Positions 23,997-32,419 of a DNA stretch of 40,271 bases are shown here, piece by piece. The notes beneath the pieces are model-generated. The model did no database searches, had not been told where the DNA came from, and saw only the letters and a list, made by a program, of their open reading frames with translations. The first letter of the stretch is position 1; each line of letters starts with the position of its first letter. A program made the translations under genes and the position numbers. The stretch is taken from contig CAJKOJ010000012.1 in NCBI GenBank assembly GCA_905201505.1, positions 1-40,271 on the forward strand, read 5' to 3'. Origin of the DNA: an uncultured Eubacteriales bacterium. GTDB lineage: Bacteria; Bacillota; Clostridia; Lachnospirales; CAG-274.

Positions 23997-24640
23997 TGGA
24001 TTATTTAACTTTTGCCTTAGCTAAAGGCAGACTTGCTGAAAAAAGTATGGAACTTTTGGAGCAGCTTAATATTACATGTGATGAAATGAAAGAAGACTCC
24101 AGAAAACTGATATTTACCAATGAAGAGCTTAAACTGAAATTTTTCCTTGCCAAAGCCTCTGATGTGCCTACATATGTTGAAAGCGGTGCAGCTGATATAG
24201 GTATTGTAGGCAAAGATACTCTCCTTGAAGAAGGAAGAAATCTTTATGAAGTTCTTGACCTTAAAATGGGAAAATGCCGTTTTGCAGTGGCAGGATATAA
24301 GGAAATACAAAGTAAGCTTGATAATTCAATGGATCTTGTTGTTGCAACAAAATATCCTAATATAGCCAAAGAGTATTTCTATCAGAAAAAGCATCAGACT
24401 ATAGAAATAGTTAAACTGCACGGCAGTGTTGAACTTGCTCCTATTGTTGGACTAAGTGATGTAATAGTTGATATTGTTGAAACAGGTTCAACTCTTAAAG
24501 CTAACGGACTTGAGGTATTGGCTGATATTTGTCCTGTGTCTGCAAGAGTAGTTGTAAACAGGGTAAGTATGAAATTAGAGCATAAAAGAATTGCTGAAAT
24601 AATAGAAGGATTAAGAAAGCTGACAGGTGATAAAAAGTGA
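23996..24640 (+). CDS. hisG: ATP phosphoribosyltransferase, short form
   Basis: The first committed enzyme of histidine synthesis, joining ATP and PRPP. At 214 residues it lacks the C-terminal regulatory domain of the long form and so needs HisZ. Motifs are FALAKGRLAEKSMELLEQ, ESGAADIGIVGKDTL and the PRPP-binding DIVETGSTLKANGLE. Its stop overlaps the hisD GTG start by four bases. Confidence 0.95.
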   Translation: MDYLTFALAKGRLAEKSMELLEQLNITCDEMKEDSRKLIFTNEELKLKFFLAKASDVPTYVESGAADIGIVGKDTLLEEGRNLYEVLDLKMGKCRFAVAGYKEIQSKLDNSMDLVVATKYPNIAKEYFYQKKHQTIEIVKLHGSVELAPIVGLSDVIVDIVETGSTLKANGLEVLADICPVSARVVVNRVSMKLEHKRIAEIIEGLRKLTGDKK

Positions 24641-25929
24641 TAAATATTATAAAATATAACGATAATGAAGGCAGAAAGTTAGTTGAGGCATTGTTGTCAC
24701 GTTCACAGCTTGAACACGGAAATGTTCAGGAAATAGTAAACGGCATTATTGCTGATATTAAGGCTAACGGTGATAAGGCTTTGTTTGAATATACAAAGAA
24801 GTTTGATAAGTTTGATGTAAATAAAGATAATTTATTAGTTACAGAAAAGGAAATAGAAGAGGCATATAAGCAAGTAGACAGTGACCTTGTAAGAGTTATT
24901 AAAAAATCTGCCGAAAGGATAGCTGCTTTTCACGAAAAGCAGAAGATGAACAGCTGGCTTGAACCAAGCAAGAATGGAGAGATGCTTGGTCAGCTTATAA
25001 GACCTCTTCAGAAAGTCGGAGTATATGTACCGGGGGGGAAAGCTGCATATCCTTCAAGTGTATTAATGAATATTATTCCTGCAAAAGTTGCAGGTGTTGA
25101 AGAAATTGTTATGACAACTCCTCCTTCTGCTGAGGGTAAGGTGAGCCCCACAACTATTGTGGCTGCTGATATTGCAGGTGTTCATAAAATTTACAAGGCA
25201 GGAGGTGCCCAAGCCGTAGCTGCACTTGCCTTTGGTACAGAAACTGTGCCTAAGGTTGATAAAATTGTTGGTCCCGGAAATATATTTGTAGCTCTTGCAA
25301 AGAGAAGTGTTTATGGTTATGTAAATATTGATTCAGTTGCAGGGCCAAGTGAAATACTTATACTGGCTGATAAAAGTGCAAATCCTGAGTACGTTGCTGC
25401 AGATTTACTATCACAGGCAGAACATGATGAACTTGCTTCAGCTGTATTAATTACAGATTCTCAGGAACTTGCTGAAAAAGTAAAAGAAGAAGTATCAAAG
25501 CAGACAGCTGTTCTGGAAAGAAAAGAAATAATTAAAAAATCGCTCAATAACTATGGGGCAATAATTGTTGTAAATGATTTTGATGAAGCTTGCGAATTGT
25601 GTAACAAAATAGCTCCTGAGCATATGGAAATTTCTACAAGTGAACCATTTAGTCTTTTGCCTAAAATTCAGAATGCAGGAGCCATATTCCTTGGACATTA
25701 CACACCTGAACCTTTAGGTGATTATATGGCAGGACCTAATCACGTGCTGCCTACAGGGGGAACAGCAAGATTCTTTTCTCCTCTTTCAATTGATGATTAT
25801 ATTAAAAAATCAAGCATTATATCATTTAGTAAAGAGGCCATGGAAGAACTTGGACCTGATGTAGTGAAATTTGCAGAAGCAGAAGGACTTACAGCACATG
25901 CAAATTCTGTTAAGGTAAGGCTTAAATAA
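24637..25929 (+). CDS. hisD: Histidinol dehydrogenase
   Basis: 430 residues, catalysing the last two oxidations from histidinol to histidine. Family motifs are VYVPGGKAAYPSSVLMNIIP, KIVGPGNIFVALAKR, AGPSEILILAD, LSQAEHDELASA (zinc ligands Gln/His), APEHMEI, GPNHVLPTGGTARF and SPLSIDDYIKKSS. It starts with GTG after AGGTGAT, translationally coupled to hisG. Confidence 0.96.
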   Translation: MINIIKYNDNEGRKLVEALLSRSQLEHGNVQEIVNGIIADIKANGDKALFEYTKKFDKFDVNKDNLLVTEKEIEEAYKQVDSDLVRVIKKSAERIAAFHEKQKMNSWLEPSKNGEMLGQLIRPLQKVGVYVPGGKAAYPSSVLMNIIPAKVAGVEEIVMTTPPSAEGKVSPTTIVAADIAGVHKIYKAGGAQAVAALAFGTETVPKVDKIVGPGNIFVALAKRSVYGYVNIDSVAGPSEILILADKSANPEYVAADLLSQAEHDELASAVLITDSQELAEKVKEEVSKQTAVLERKEIIKKSLNNYGAIIVVNDFDEACELCNKIAPEHMEISTSEPFSLLPKIQNAGAIFLGHYTPEPLGDYMAGPNHVLPTGGTARFFSPLSIDDYIKKSSIISFSKEAMEELGPDVVKFAEAEGLTAHANSVKVRLK

Positions 25930-25958
25930 ACTGTTTAAATTATATCGGAGGAAACAAT

Positions 25959-26549
25959 ATGGACAGAATTTCCGTAATAGACAGAAATACAAAGGAAACA
26001 AAAATACATACACGAATTGACATTGACGGCACAGGTGTAAACAATATTGATACAGGAGTAGGCTTTTTTGACCATATGCTTACTCATATATCAAAGCATG
26101 GATTTATTGATATGGATATAACTTGTGACGGTGATCTTGATGTTGATTGTCACCATACTGTTGAAGATGTAGGGATTGTTTTGGGCAAATGTATTTCAAA
26201 GGCCTTAGGTGATAAGTCCGGCATAAAAAGGTTCGGTCAGGCTATAGTGCCAATGGACGAAGCCCTTGTAATGTGTGCAATTGATTTTTCAGGACGTTCA
26301 TACCTTAATTTTGATGCTGAGTTTACTGTGCCGAGTTTAGGTATATTTGATACAGAAATGGTTGAAGAATTTTTTAGAGCAGTATCTGACAACTGCGGTA
26401 TGACTCTTCACATAAAGGTACTGGACGGTAAAAATAATCATCATATTGCTGAGGGAATATTTAAGGCTTTTGGACGAGCTATAGATATGGCAACTGAAAT
26501 AGATGAAAGAATAGACGGAGTATTATCTACTAAAGGAATGTTAGAATAA
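25959..26549 (+). CDS. hisB: Imidazoleglycerol-phosphate dehydratase
   Basis: 196 residues, a monofunctional dehydratase without the phosphatase domain of the enterobacterial fusion. Metal-binding repeats are GFFDHML, DCHHTVEDVG and NNHHIAEGIFKAFGRA. A separate histidinol phosphatase is therefore needed, and none is in the operon. It overlaps hisH by one base. Confidence 0.96.
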   Translation: MDRISVIDRNTKETKIHTRIDIDGTGVNNIDTGVGFFDHMLTHISKHGFIDMDITCDGDLDVDCHHTVEDVGIVLGKCISKALGDKSGIKRFGQAIVPMDEALVMCAIDFSGRSYLNFDAEFTVPSLGIFDTEMVEEFFRAVSDNCGMTLHIKVLDGKNNHHIAEGIFKAFGRAIDMATEIDERIDGVLSTKGMLE

Positions 26550-27145
26550 TGATAGCTGTTATAGATTATGGAATGGGAAATCTCAGAAGTGTGCAGAAGG
26601 CTCTTGAATTTGTAGGTCAGGAAGCTGTTGTAACTGATGATTTAAAAGTAATGGAAAAAGCTGATAAGCTGCTTTTGCCCGGAGTAGGAGCATTTGGTGA
26701 CGCTATAAATACAATAAGGCAAAGGGGTATTGACAAGGTAATATATGATAGTGTGAAAAAAGATAAACCCTTTCTTGGTATTTGTCTTGGTATGCAAATG
26801 ATATTTGATAAAAGCTATGAATATGGCGAATACGAAGGTCTCGGACTTATACCGGGTGAAATAAGACTTTTGCCTGATAATGTAAAAAAGCCGCATATTG
26901 GCTGGAATAACTTAAATATCAAAATGAGAAGTCCTCTTTTTGAAAATGTCGGTGAAAGTCCTTATGTTTACTTTGTTCATTCATATTATCTTGAAACAGA
27001 TGCACCTGTAGTATCGGCTACAACTGATTATGGCAAAGAAATACAGGTTGCTGTGCAAAAGAACAATATATTTGCTCTGCAGTTTCACCCTGAAAAGAGC
27101 GGTGATGCAGGCTTGGAAATTTTAAAAAATTTTGGAGGATTGTAA
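26549..27145 (+). CDS. hisH: Imidazole glycerol phosphate synthase, glutaminase subunit
   Basis: 198 residues, a class I glutamine amidotransferase feeding ammonia to HisF. The catalytic Cys is in LGICLGMQM, and the His-Glu pair is in LQFHPEKSGD. IDYGMGNLRSVQKAL marks the N-terminus. Confidence 0.96.
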   Translation: MIAVIDYGMGNLRSVQKALEFVGQEAVVTDDLKVMEKADKLLLPGVGAFGDAINTIRQRGIDKVIYDSVKKDKPFLGICLGMQMIFDKSYEYGEYEGLGLIPGEIRLLPDNVKKPHIGWNNLNIKMRSPLFENVGESPYVYFVHSYYLETDAPVVSATTDYGKEIQVAVQKNNIFALQFHPEKSGDAGLEILKNFGGL

Positions 27146-27146
27146 T

Positions 27147-27866
27147 ATGCAAATTTATCCTGCTATTGATATAATTGACGGCAAGGCTGTAAGACTTTCA
27201 CAAGGAAAGTTTGATGATGTCACTGTTTTTAATGACAGCCCTGCTGATGTGGCTAAGGAATGGGTTGATGCCGGGGCAACATATATACATATCGTGGATT
27301 TGGACGGTGCAAGATACGGCAAGACATTTGTGATTGATATAATAAAGAATATTAAATCAAAATATGACATAAAAATTGAAACTGGCGGCGGAGTAAGAAC
27401 AATGAAGGATATTGACGATAGGATAGATGCGGGAGCTTCAAGAATAATTATAGGTACTGCTGCTGTTAAAAATCCTGACCTTGTTAAAGAGGCAGTAAAA
27501 AAATACGGTGATATGATTGCCGTAGGTGTTGATGCTAAAAATGGTATGGTCGCAGTTTCAGGCTGGGAAGAAGTTAGTGATATAACTGCTGTTGACCTTT
27601 GTCTTAAAATGAAAAGCTATGGCATAAATACAATTATATATACAGATATTTCAAAAGACGGTATGATGAGCGGCCCAAATATAGAGTCTACAAAGGAATT
27701 AATTGAAAAAACAGGTATGGATATAATAGCATCAGGCGGTGTGACTGATATGGCTGATATTGAAAACGTAGACAACATTAATGCAGCCGGAGTAATTATC
27801 GGAAAAGCATTGTATAACGGTGCCTTAAATCTTGGGGATGTTATAAATAGGTTTCAGAATAGATAA
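27147..27866 (+). CDS. hisA: ProFAR isomerase (HisA)
   Basis: 239 residues, a TIM-barrel isomerase acting before HisF/HisH. The N-terminal barrel has the catalytic Asp in PAIDIIDGKAVRLSQG, and the second Asp is in YTDISKDGMMSG. The ATG at 27147 follows GGAGGATTGTAAT. An in-frame TTG five codons earlier overlaps that site and is rejected. Confidence 0.95.
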   Translation: MQIYPAIDIIDGKAVRLSQGKFDDVTVFNDSPADVAKEWVDAGATYIHIVDLDGARYGKTFVIDIIKNIKSKYDIKIETGGGVRTMKDIDDRIDAGASRIIIGTAAVKNPDLVKEAVKKYGDMIAVGVDAKNGMVAVSGWEEVSDITAVDLCLKMKSYGINTIIYTDISKDGMMSGPNIESTKELIEKTGMDIIASGGVTDMADIENVDNINAAGVIIGKALYNGALNLGDVINRFQNR

Positions 27867-27877
27867 GGAGATAAGTT

Positions 27878-28639
27878 ATGCATACTAAACGTATAATACC
27901 ATGTCTTGATGTAAACAACGGCAGAGTTGTAAAGGGTGTAAATTTTGTAAATTTGAGAGATGCAGGCGACCCTGTAGAAATTGCAGCTATGTATAACAAG
28001 TCACTAGCAGACGAAATTGTGTTTTTAGATATTACAGCTTCATCTGATGACAGAAATATTATGCTTGATGTAGTTGCAAGAACAGCTGAACAGGTATTTA
28101 TTCCTCTTACAGTAGGCGGAGGTATAAGAAGTATTGAGGATTTTAGAAAAATATTAAGTGCAGGTGCTGACAAGATTGCCGTAAACTCCGGTGCTTTAAA
28201 AAGACCTGAGCTTATAAATGAGGCTGCCGAGCGTTTTGGCAATCAATGTGTTGTTGTTGCTATTGATGCAAAAAGGCGTGATGATAGTGGATTTGACGTT
28301 TACTTAAACGGCGGAAGAGTTAACACAGGAAAAGATGCTGTTGAATGGGCTGTTGAAGCTGAAAAAAGAGGTGCAGGAGAAATACTTCTGACAAGTATGG
28401 ACTGTGACGGAACAAAGGCAGGCTATGATATTGCCCTTACAAGAGCAGTAAGCGATGCGGTGTCAATCCCTGTAATTGCCTCAGGCGGTGCAGGGACTAT
28501 GGAACACTTTGCTGAAGCTCTCACCGACGGAGGAGCTGAGGCTGCACTTGCCGCAAGTTTATTTCACTATAAAGAAATGGAAATAATTGATTTAAAAAAA
28601 TATCTTGCAGAAAAAAATATTCCTGTAAGATTGAAATAG
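27878..28639 (+). CDS. hisF: Imidazole glycerol phosphate synthase, cyclase subunit
   Basis: 253 residues, TIM barrel. The catalytic Asp is in IPCLDVNNGRVVKGVNF, and the second is in TSMDCDGTKAGYD. It uses ammonia from HisH to make IGP and AICAR. It lies 11 bases after hisA. Confidence 0.96.
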   Translation: MHTKRIIPCLDVNNGRVVKGVNFVNLRDAGDPVEIAAMYNKSLADEIVFLDITASSDDRNIMLDVVARTAEQVFIPLTVGGGIRSIEDFRKILSAGADKIAVNSGALKRPELINEAAERFGNQCVVVAIDAKRRDDSGFDVYLNGGRVNTGKDAVEWAVEAEKRGAGEILLTSMDCDGTKAGYDIALTRAVSDAVSIPVIASGGAGTMEHFAEALTDGGAEAALAASLFHYKEMEIIDLKKYLAEKNIPVRLK

Positions 28640-28648
28640 GAGAAAATA

Positions 28649-28975
28649 ATGGAAATAAAATTTAACAGTGATGGTCTTGTACCTGCCATAGCTCAGGATT
28701 TTGAAACAAAGGAAGTTCTTATGCTTGCATATATGAATCAGGAAGCTTTTGATTTAACTGTGAAAACAGGCAAGGCTACATATTTCAGCAGGTCAAGGCA
28801 AAGTCTTTGGGTAAAAGGAGAAACAAGCGGTCATTTCCAGCATATTAAGGAAATAAGATATGATTGCGATTGTGATACTATACTTTTAATTGTTAAGCAG
28901 GACGGTGCAGCATGTCATACAGGTAATTACTCATGTTTTTACAGAAAAATAGAAGATTTTAAGGGAGAAGAATAA
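28649..28975 (+). CDS. hisI: Phosphoribosyl-AMP cyclohydrolase
   Basis: 108 residues, stand-alone and not fused to HisE. Conserved segments are VLMLAYMNQEAF, the metal-binding DCDCDT, and DGAACHTGNYSCFYR, which holds the zinc cysteines. It lies three bases before hisE. Confidence 0.95.
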   Translation: MEIKFNSDGLVPAIAQDFETKEVLMLAYMNQEAFDLTVKTGKATYFSRSRQSLWVKGETSGHFQHIKEIRYDCDCDTILLIVKQDGAACHTGNYSCFYRKIEDFKGEE

Positions 28976-28978
28976 AAA

Positions 28979-29341
28979 ATGGCTGATTTAGGTAAAATGT
29001 TATTAGAAGAATACAAAGTTATCAAAAGCAGAAAAGAAAATATTCAGGAGGGTTCTTACACTTGTTACTTATTCAGCAAAGGTCTTGATAAAATTTTAAA
29101 AAAAATAGGTGAAGAAGCAACTGAAACTATTATTGCTGCGAAAAATGAAGATAAAAAAGACATTGTAGGTGAAATATGTGACCTGATTTTCCATACAGAA
29201 GTTATGATGGCTGAAAAAAATATTACATGGGAAGATGTAGCTGAAGAACTTTTAGAAAGACGTGCAAAAGAAAATATGAATATTGAAAAAGAGGCAAAAA
29301 GAAAAGCTGAAAACAGAACTGATGAGTGTAATATAAATTAG
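28979..29341 (+). CDS. hisE: Phosphoribosyl-ATP pyrophosphatase
   Basis: 120 residues, an all-helical MazG-like enzyme. KKIGEEATETIIAAKNEDK and IVGEICDLIFHTEVMM carry the acidic metal-binding residues. It is the last his gene. HisC and a histidinol phosphatase are absent. The 162-base gap that follows is AT-rich, with a weak CTGATTA / TAATCAG dyad and no clear terminator. Confidence 0.93.
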   Translation: MADLGKMLLEEYKVIKSRKENIQEGSYTCYLFSKGLDKILKKIGEEATETIIAAKNEDKKDIVGEICDLIFHTEVMMAEKNITWEDVAEELLERRAKENMNIEKEAKRKAENRTDECNIN

Positions 29342-29503
29342 TTAATTAAAAAAAATATTTAAAATTCGTTTAATTGATTTTTGCTGTAATTAAGAATAAA
29401 GACGAATATTAGTAACTTTTGAAAAAATTGGCTGATTAATTGCTTTATAATCAGACAAAATAATAGTGTACCAACAAATTATATTTATAGGAGGTAAACT
29501 AAA

Positions 29504-29722
29504 ATGTCTGGTAATAACAGTGGCAGTAACAGAGTAAATGTTCCAGAAGCAAGAGAAGCTATGGATAAGTTCAAGTACGAGGTTGCATCTGAAATCGGTG
29601 TTCCTTTAAAGAAGGGTTACAATGGTGACTTAACTTCTGCTCAGAATGGTTATGTTGGTGGCTATATGGTCAAAAAGATGATTGAAGAGCAGGAAAAGAG
29701 AATGGCTAATCAGGAATCTTAA
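29504..29722 (+). CDS. Alpha/beta-type small acid-soluble spore protein
   Basis: 72 residues. The family signatures are REAMDKFKYEVASEIGVPLK, containing the germination-protease cleavage region, and NGDLTSAQNGYVGGYMVKKM, which binds DNA. These proteins coat spore DNA and are made late in the forespore. GGAGG precedes the ATG, and codon use is that of a highly expressed gene. A convincing SigG promoter was not identified in the upstream gap. Confidence 0.95.
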   Translation: MSGNNSGSNRVNVPEAREAMDKFKYEVASEIGVPLKKGYNGDLTSAQNGYVGGYMVKKMIEEQEKRMANQES

Positions 29723-29764
29723 TTCTGTGATTTGATTTGAAATCAGCAATTATTTTATAATTGC

Positions 29765-29804
29765 AAAAAGAGTCGATATTTATAAAATATCGGCTCTTTT
29801 TTAT
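29765..29804 (+). terminator. Terminator after the spore protein gene
   Basis: AAAAAGAGTCGATATTT (29765-29781) pairs with AAATATCGGCTCTTTTT (29785-29801), with one G-T pair. A T run follows. Confidence 0.88.
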
Positions 29805-29941
29805 TTTAATATGCGGGATAATAAATTAATTTAAGCAATATGTTTTTGAATAAGTGCAGAAAAGGTAATATAGTCTTATAATAAAGTCAAATTTAACTAT
29901 ACGCAAAACAAGCAGATAAATGTAAATATTGTTATTTTATA

Positions 29942-29970
29942 TTGACATAAACAAGTGTAGGGGTTATAAT
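29942..29970 (+). promoter_or_regulatory. Promoter of ruvAB
   Basis: Consensus TTGACA (29942-29947) and TATAAT (29965-29970) are 17 bases apart, with the start point predicted near 29977, next to a LexA box. Confidence 0.85.
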
Positions 29971-29978
29971 TATTTAAC

Positions 29979-29992
29979 CGAACAAATGTTTA
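29979..29992. promoter_or_regulatory. LexA (SOS) box of ruvAB
   Basis: CGAACAAATGTTTA matches CGAACRNRYGTTYC at 13 of 14 positions and fits GAAC-N4-GTTT exactly. It lies at the ruvAB transcription start, where repression is expected; ruvAB is an SOS operon in many Firmicutes. Confidence 0.82.
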
Positions 29993-30008
29993 TTGATTGG
30001 AGATAAAT

Positions 30009-30611
30009 ATGATTAGTTATATTAAAGGAGAGTTGGTTTATATTGGTGAAAACAATATTATAATTGATAACAGTGGTATTGGTTATAATGTTTTTGTTTC
30101 ATCATCAACTGTATATAAACTGCCTCACATTAATAATCAAATAAAAATTTTTACATATATGGATGTTAAAGAGGATTCTTTGCAGTTATACGGTTTTATG
30201 AATATGGAGGAACTTAATATGTTTAACCTCCTTATAACTGTAAGCGGAGTAGGTCCGAAAGGTTCTCTTGGAATTTTAAGCAGTTTGTCACCTGCTGATA
30301 TTATATTAGCTATAAGCTGTCAGGATAAAAATGCTTTAAGTGTTGGTAAAGGTATAGGCAAAAAAACAGCAGAAAGAATTATACTTGAGCTTAAAGACAA
30401 GATAAGTGGATTTAGCACATCAGACACAGGTACAAGTATGGGTATTGATAAAAAACTTTTTGCTGAAAACAAGGATGAAAAAAATGACGCTATTGCAGGA
30501 CTTGTTTCACTTGGTTTTACGAGGAGTGAGGCAGCAAAAGCAGTTGAATCTGTATATACAGCAGATATGGACAGTGCAAAAATTATAAGTTCAGCCTTAA
30601 AGCTGCTTTAG
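30009..30611 (+). CDS. ruvA: Holliday junction DNA helicase RuvA
   Basis: 200 residues from ATG 30009, seven bases after GGAG. RuvA binds four-way junctions and loads RuvB. Domain I (MISYIKGELVYIGENN), the helix-hairpin-helix region (LLITVSGVGPKGSLGIL and VGKGIGKKTAERIILELKDK) and a C-terminal RuvB-binding domain (AIAGLVSLGFTRSEAAKAV) are all present. It lies 13 bases before ruvB. Confidence 0.95.
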   Translation: MISYIKGELVYIGENNIIIDNSGIGYNVFVSSSTVYKLPHINNQIKIFTYMDVKEDSLQLYGFMNMEELNMFNLLITVSGVGPKGSLGILSSLSPADIILAISCQDKNALSVGKGIGKKTAERIILELKDKISGFSTSDTGTSMGIDKKLFAENKDEKNDAIAGLVSLGFTRSEAAKAVESVYTADMDSAKIISSALKLL

Positions 30612-30624
30612 GAGTATGTAGAAT

Positions 30625-31662
30625 ATGGAAAAGAAAAGAATTTTAGATACGGGTGATAGAATAATCACTCCCGATATAAAAGACGAAGACTTTAGTATTG
30701 AGGAAAGCCTCAGACCGGTGACACTTGAAACATACATCGGGCAGGATAAGGTTAAAGAAAATATGCGTGTGTATATTGAGGCAGCAAAGCAGAGGGGTGA
30801 AGCATTGGATCATGTTCTGCTTTACGGACCTCCCGGACTTGGCAAAACTACATTGTCAAATATTATTGCAAATGAAATGAACGCAAACATAAGAACTACA
30901 TCAGGACCTGCAATTGAACGTCCCGGAGATATGGCTGCTATACTTAATAATCTTAATGAAGGTGACATTTTATTTATTGATGAAATACACAGAATAAATA
31001 GGCTTATTGAAGAAGTCCTCTATCCTGCAATGGAGGATTATGTGCTTGATATAGTAATCGGTAAGGGAGCAGATGCAAAGAGCATCAGAATAGATTTGCC
31101 AAAGTTTACATTAATAGGTGCAACTACAAGGATTGGCTTACTGACTGCACCTTTAAGAGACAGATTTGGAGTAATAAACAGGCTTGAGCTTTATACACCT
31201 GAAGAACTTGCGACCATTGTAAAAAGGTCAGCTAAAGTGCTTAATATAGAAATTGACGACAGAGGTGCAGTTGAAATTGCAAGAAGGTCAAGAGGAACAC
31301 CGAGAATTGCAAACAGACTGTTAAAAAGAGTCAGGGATTTTGCCCAGGTAAAGTATGAGGGAATAATTACAGAAGATGTGGCGAAAGACAGTCTTGATAT
31401 ACTCGAGGTAGATAAAAATGGTCTTGATTTAATTGATAAAAAACTTTTGATGTGTATGATAGAAAAGTTTGACGGAGGTCCTGTTGGTGTTGAAACATTG
31501 GCAGTTTCAATTGGTGAAGAAGCTGAAACAATTGAAGATGTATATGAGCCTTATTTAATACAGCAGGGATTTATAAAAAGAACTCCAAGAGGCAGAGTTG
31601 TAACTAAGATGGTATATGATTATTTCGGACTTAAATTGTTGGGAGGTTATAATAATGATTAA
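30625..31662 (+). CDS. ruvB: Holliday junction branch migration ATPase RuvB
   Basis: 345 residues, AAA+ motor. Walker A is GPPGLGKTTLS, Walker B is LFIDEIHR, sensor 1 lies in LIGATTRIGLL and the arginine finger region in LRDRFG. The C-terminal winged helix contains TPRGRVVTKMVYDYFGL. With RuvA it drives branch migration during recombinational repair. Its end overlaps the next small gene by eight bases. Confidence 0.97.
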   Translation: MEKKRILDTGDRIITPDIKDEDFSIEESLRPVTLETYIGQDKVKENMRVYIEAAKQRGEALDHVLLYGPPGLGKTTLSNIIANEMNANIRTTSGPAIERPGDMAAILNNLNEGDILFIDEIHRINRLIEEVLYPAMEDYVLDIVIGKGADAKSIRIDLPKFTLIGATTRIGLLTAPLRDRFGVINRLELYTPEELATIVKRSAKVLNIEIDDRGAVEIARRSRGTPRIANRLLKRVRDFAQVKYEGIITEDVAKDSLDILEVDKNGLDLIDKKLLMCMIEKFDGGPVGVETLAVSIGEEAETIEDVYEPYLIQQGFIKRTPRGRVVTKMVYDYFGLKLLGGYNND

Positions 31663-31924
31663 AATGGAGATTGAAGATTTCATATATGAAGTAAAAGAAG
31701 AAATGCTTTGCTATGATGAAATCGGAGAAAAAGGAGCAGATGAATGGGAAAGAGATTTCAGAAATTGGCTTGAAAGTCCAGGTAAAAAGGAAAATGTGGA
31801 GGGAAAAGGAGAGAAGTCGAAGTTTTTAATAGGTGATGAAAGTGAAATTTTTGATATAGCGGACAGTTACCTTGAGGCATTGGAAAATGACAGGACTGAT
31901 GAGTACTGGAAAAATTTTCAGTAA
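31655..31924 (+). CDS. Hypothetical acidic protein, 89 aa, coupled to ruvB
   Basis: Starts at ATG 31655 with GGGAGG eight bases upstream, inside the end of ruvB. The protein is acidic and hydrophilic (MIKMEIEDFIYEVKEEMLCY, then DEWERDFRNWLES and SEIFDIADSYLEALEND). I do not recognise a family. The overlap implies co-translation with the SOS-controlled ruvAB, but no functional link is shown. Confidence 0.7.
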   Translation: MIKMEIEDFIYEVKEEMLCYDEIGEKGADEWERDFRNWLESPGKKENVEGKGEKSKFLIGDESEIFDIADSYLEALENDRTDEYWKNFQ

Positions 31925-31966
31925 TAATAAACAGACAAATTTAAATTTAAAAGAGGTGCATATAAT

Positions 31967-32272
31967 ATGATTGAAGATAAAAGAGTTGCACCCTGTGGTG
32001 TAGACTGCGGAGGATGTAAGGATTACACAAATAGTTGTAGGGGTTGTGTCAGCGTTGAAGGAAAGCCATCATGGGTTTCTTATATAGGAAAAGAAGTCTG
32101 TCCTTTATATGATTGTCCTATAAATGAAAAGAAATATAAGTCCTGTGGGGATTGTATTAATTTGCCTTGTGAAAAATTTTTAAATTTAAGAGATCCGAGT
32201 ATGTCGGATGAAGAATTTGAAAACGGAATTAAGGCAAGACTTGAAATTTTGAAAAATTTAAAAGCGGAATAA
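31967..32272 (+). CDS. DUF3795-like cysteine-rich protein
   Basis: 101 residues with about ten cysteines, arranged as APCGVDCGGCKDY, CRGCVS, CPLYDCPINEK and CGDCINLPCEKF. This spacing matches DUF3795 proteins, presumed to bind zinc or an iron-sulfur cluster. AGAGGTG precedes the ATG. Function unknown. The 147-base gap after it contains the kdgK promoter. Confidence 0.8.
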   Translation: MIEDKRVAPCGVDCGGCKDYTNSCRGCVSVEGKPSWVSYIGKEVCPLYDCPINEKKYKSCGDCINLPCEKFLNLRDPSMSDEEFENGIKARLEILKNLKAE

Positions 32273-32326
32273 AAGAGTAAATAGAAATATAATTGAAATA
32301 TTGCTGTAAAAAATGTAAAAGAACTA

Positions 32327-32355
32327 TTGAAAATTAAAAATGGGTGTGTTATAAT
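32327..32355 (+). promoter_or_regulatory. Promoter of kdgK
   Basis: TTGAAA (32327-32332) and TATAAT (32350-32355) are 17 bases apart. The leader of about 58 bases ends with AAGGAGG. No operator-like dyad was recognised. Confidence 0.7.
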
Positions 32356-32419
32356 TTAACTATAAAGTTATGTAGTAATATACATAATAAAAATTATAAT
32401 TCTAAGGAGGATTAATCCA

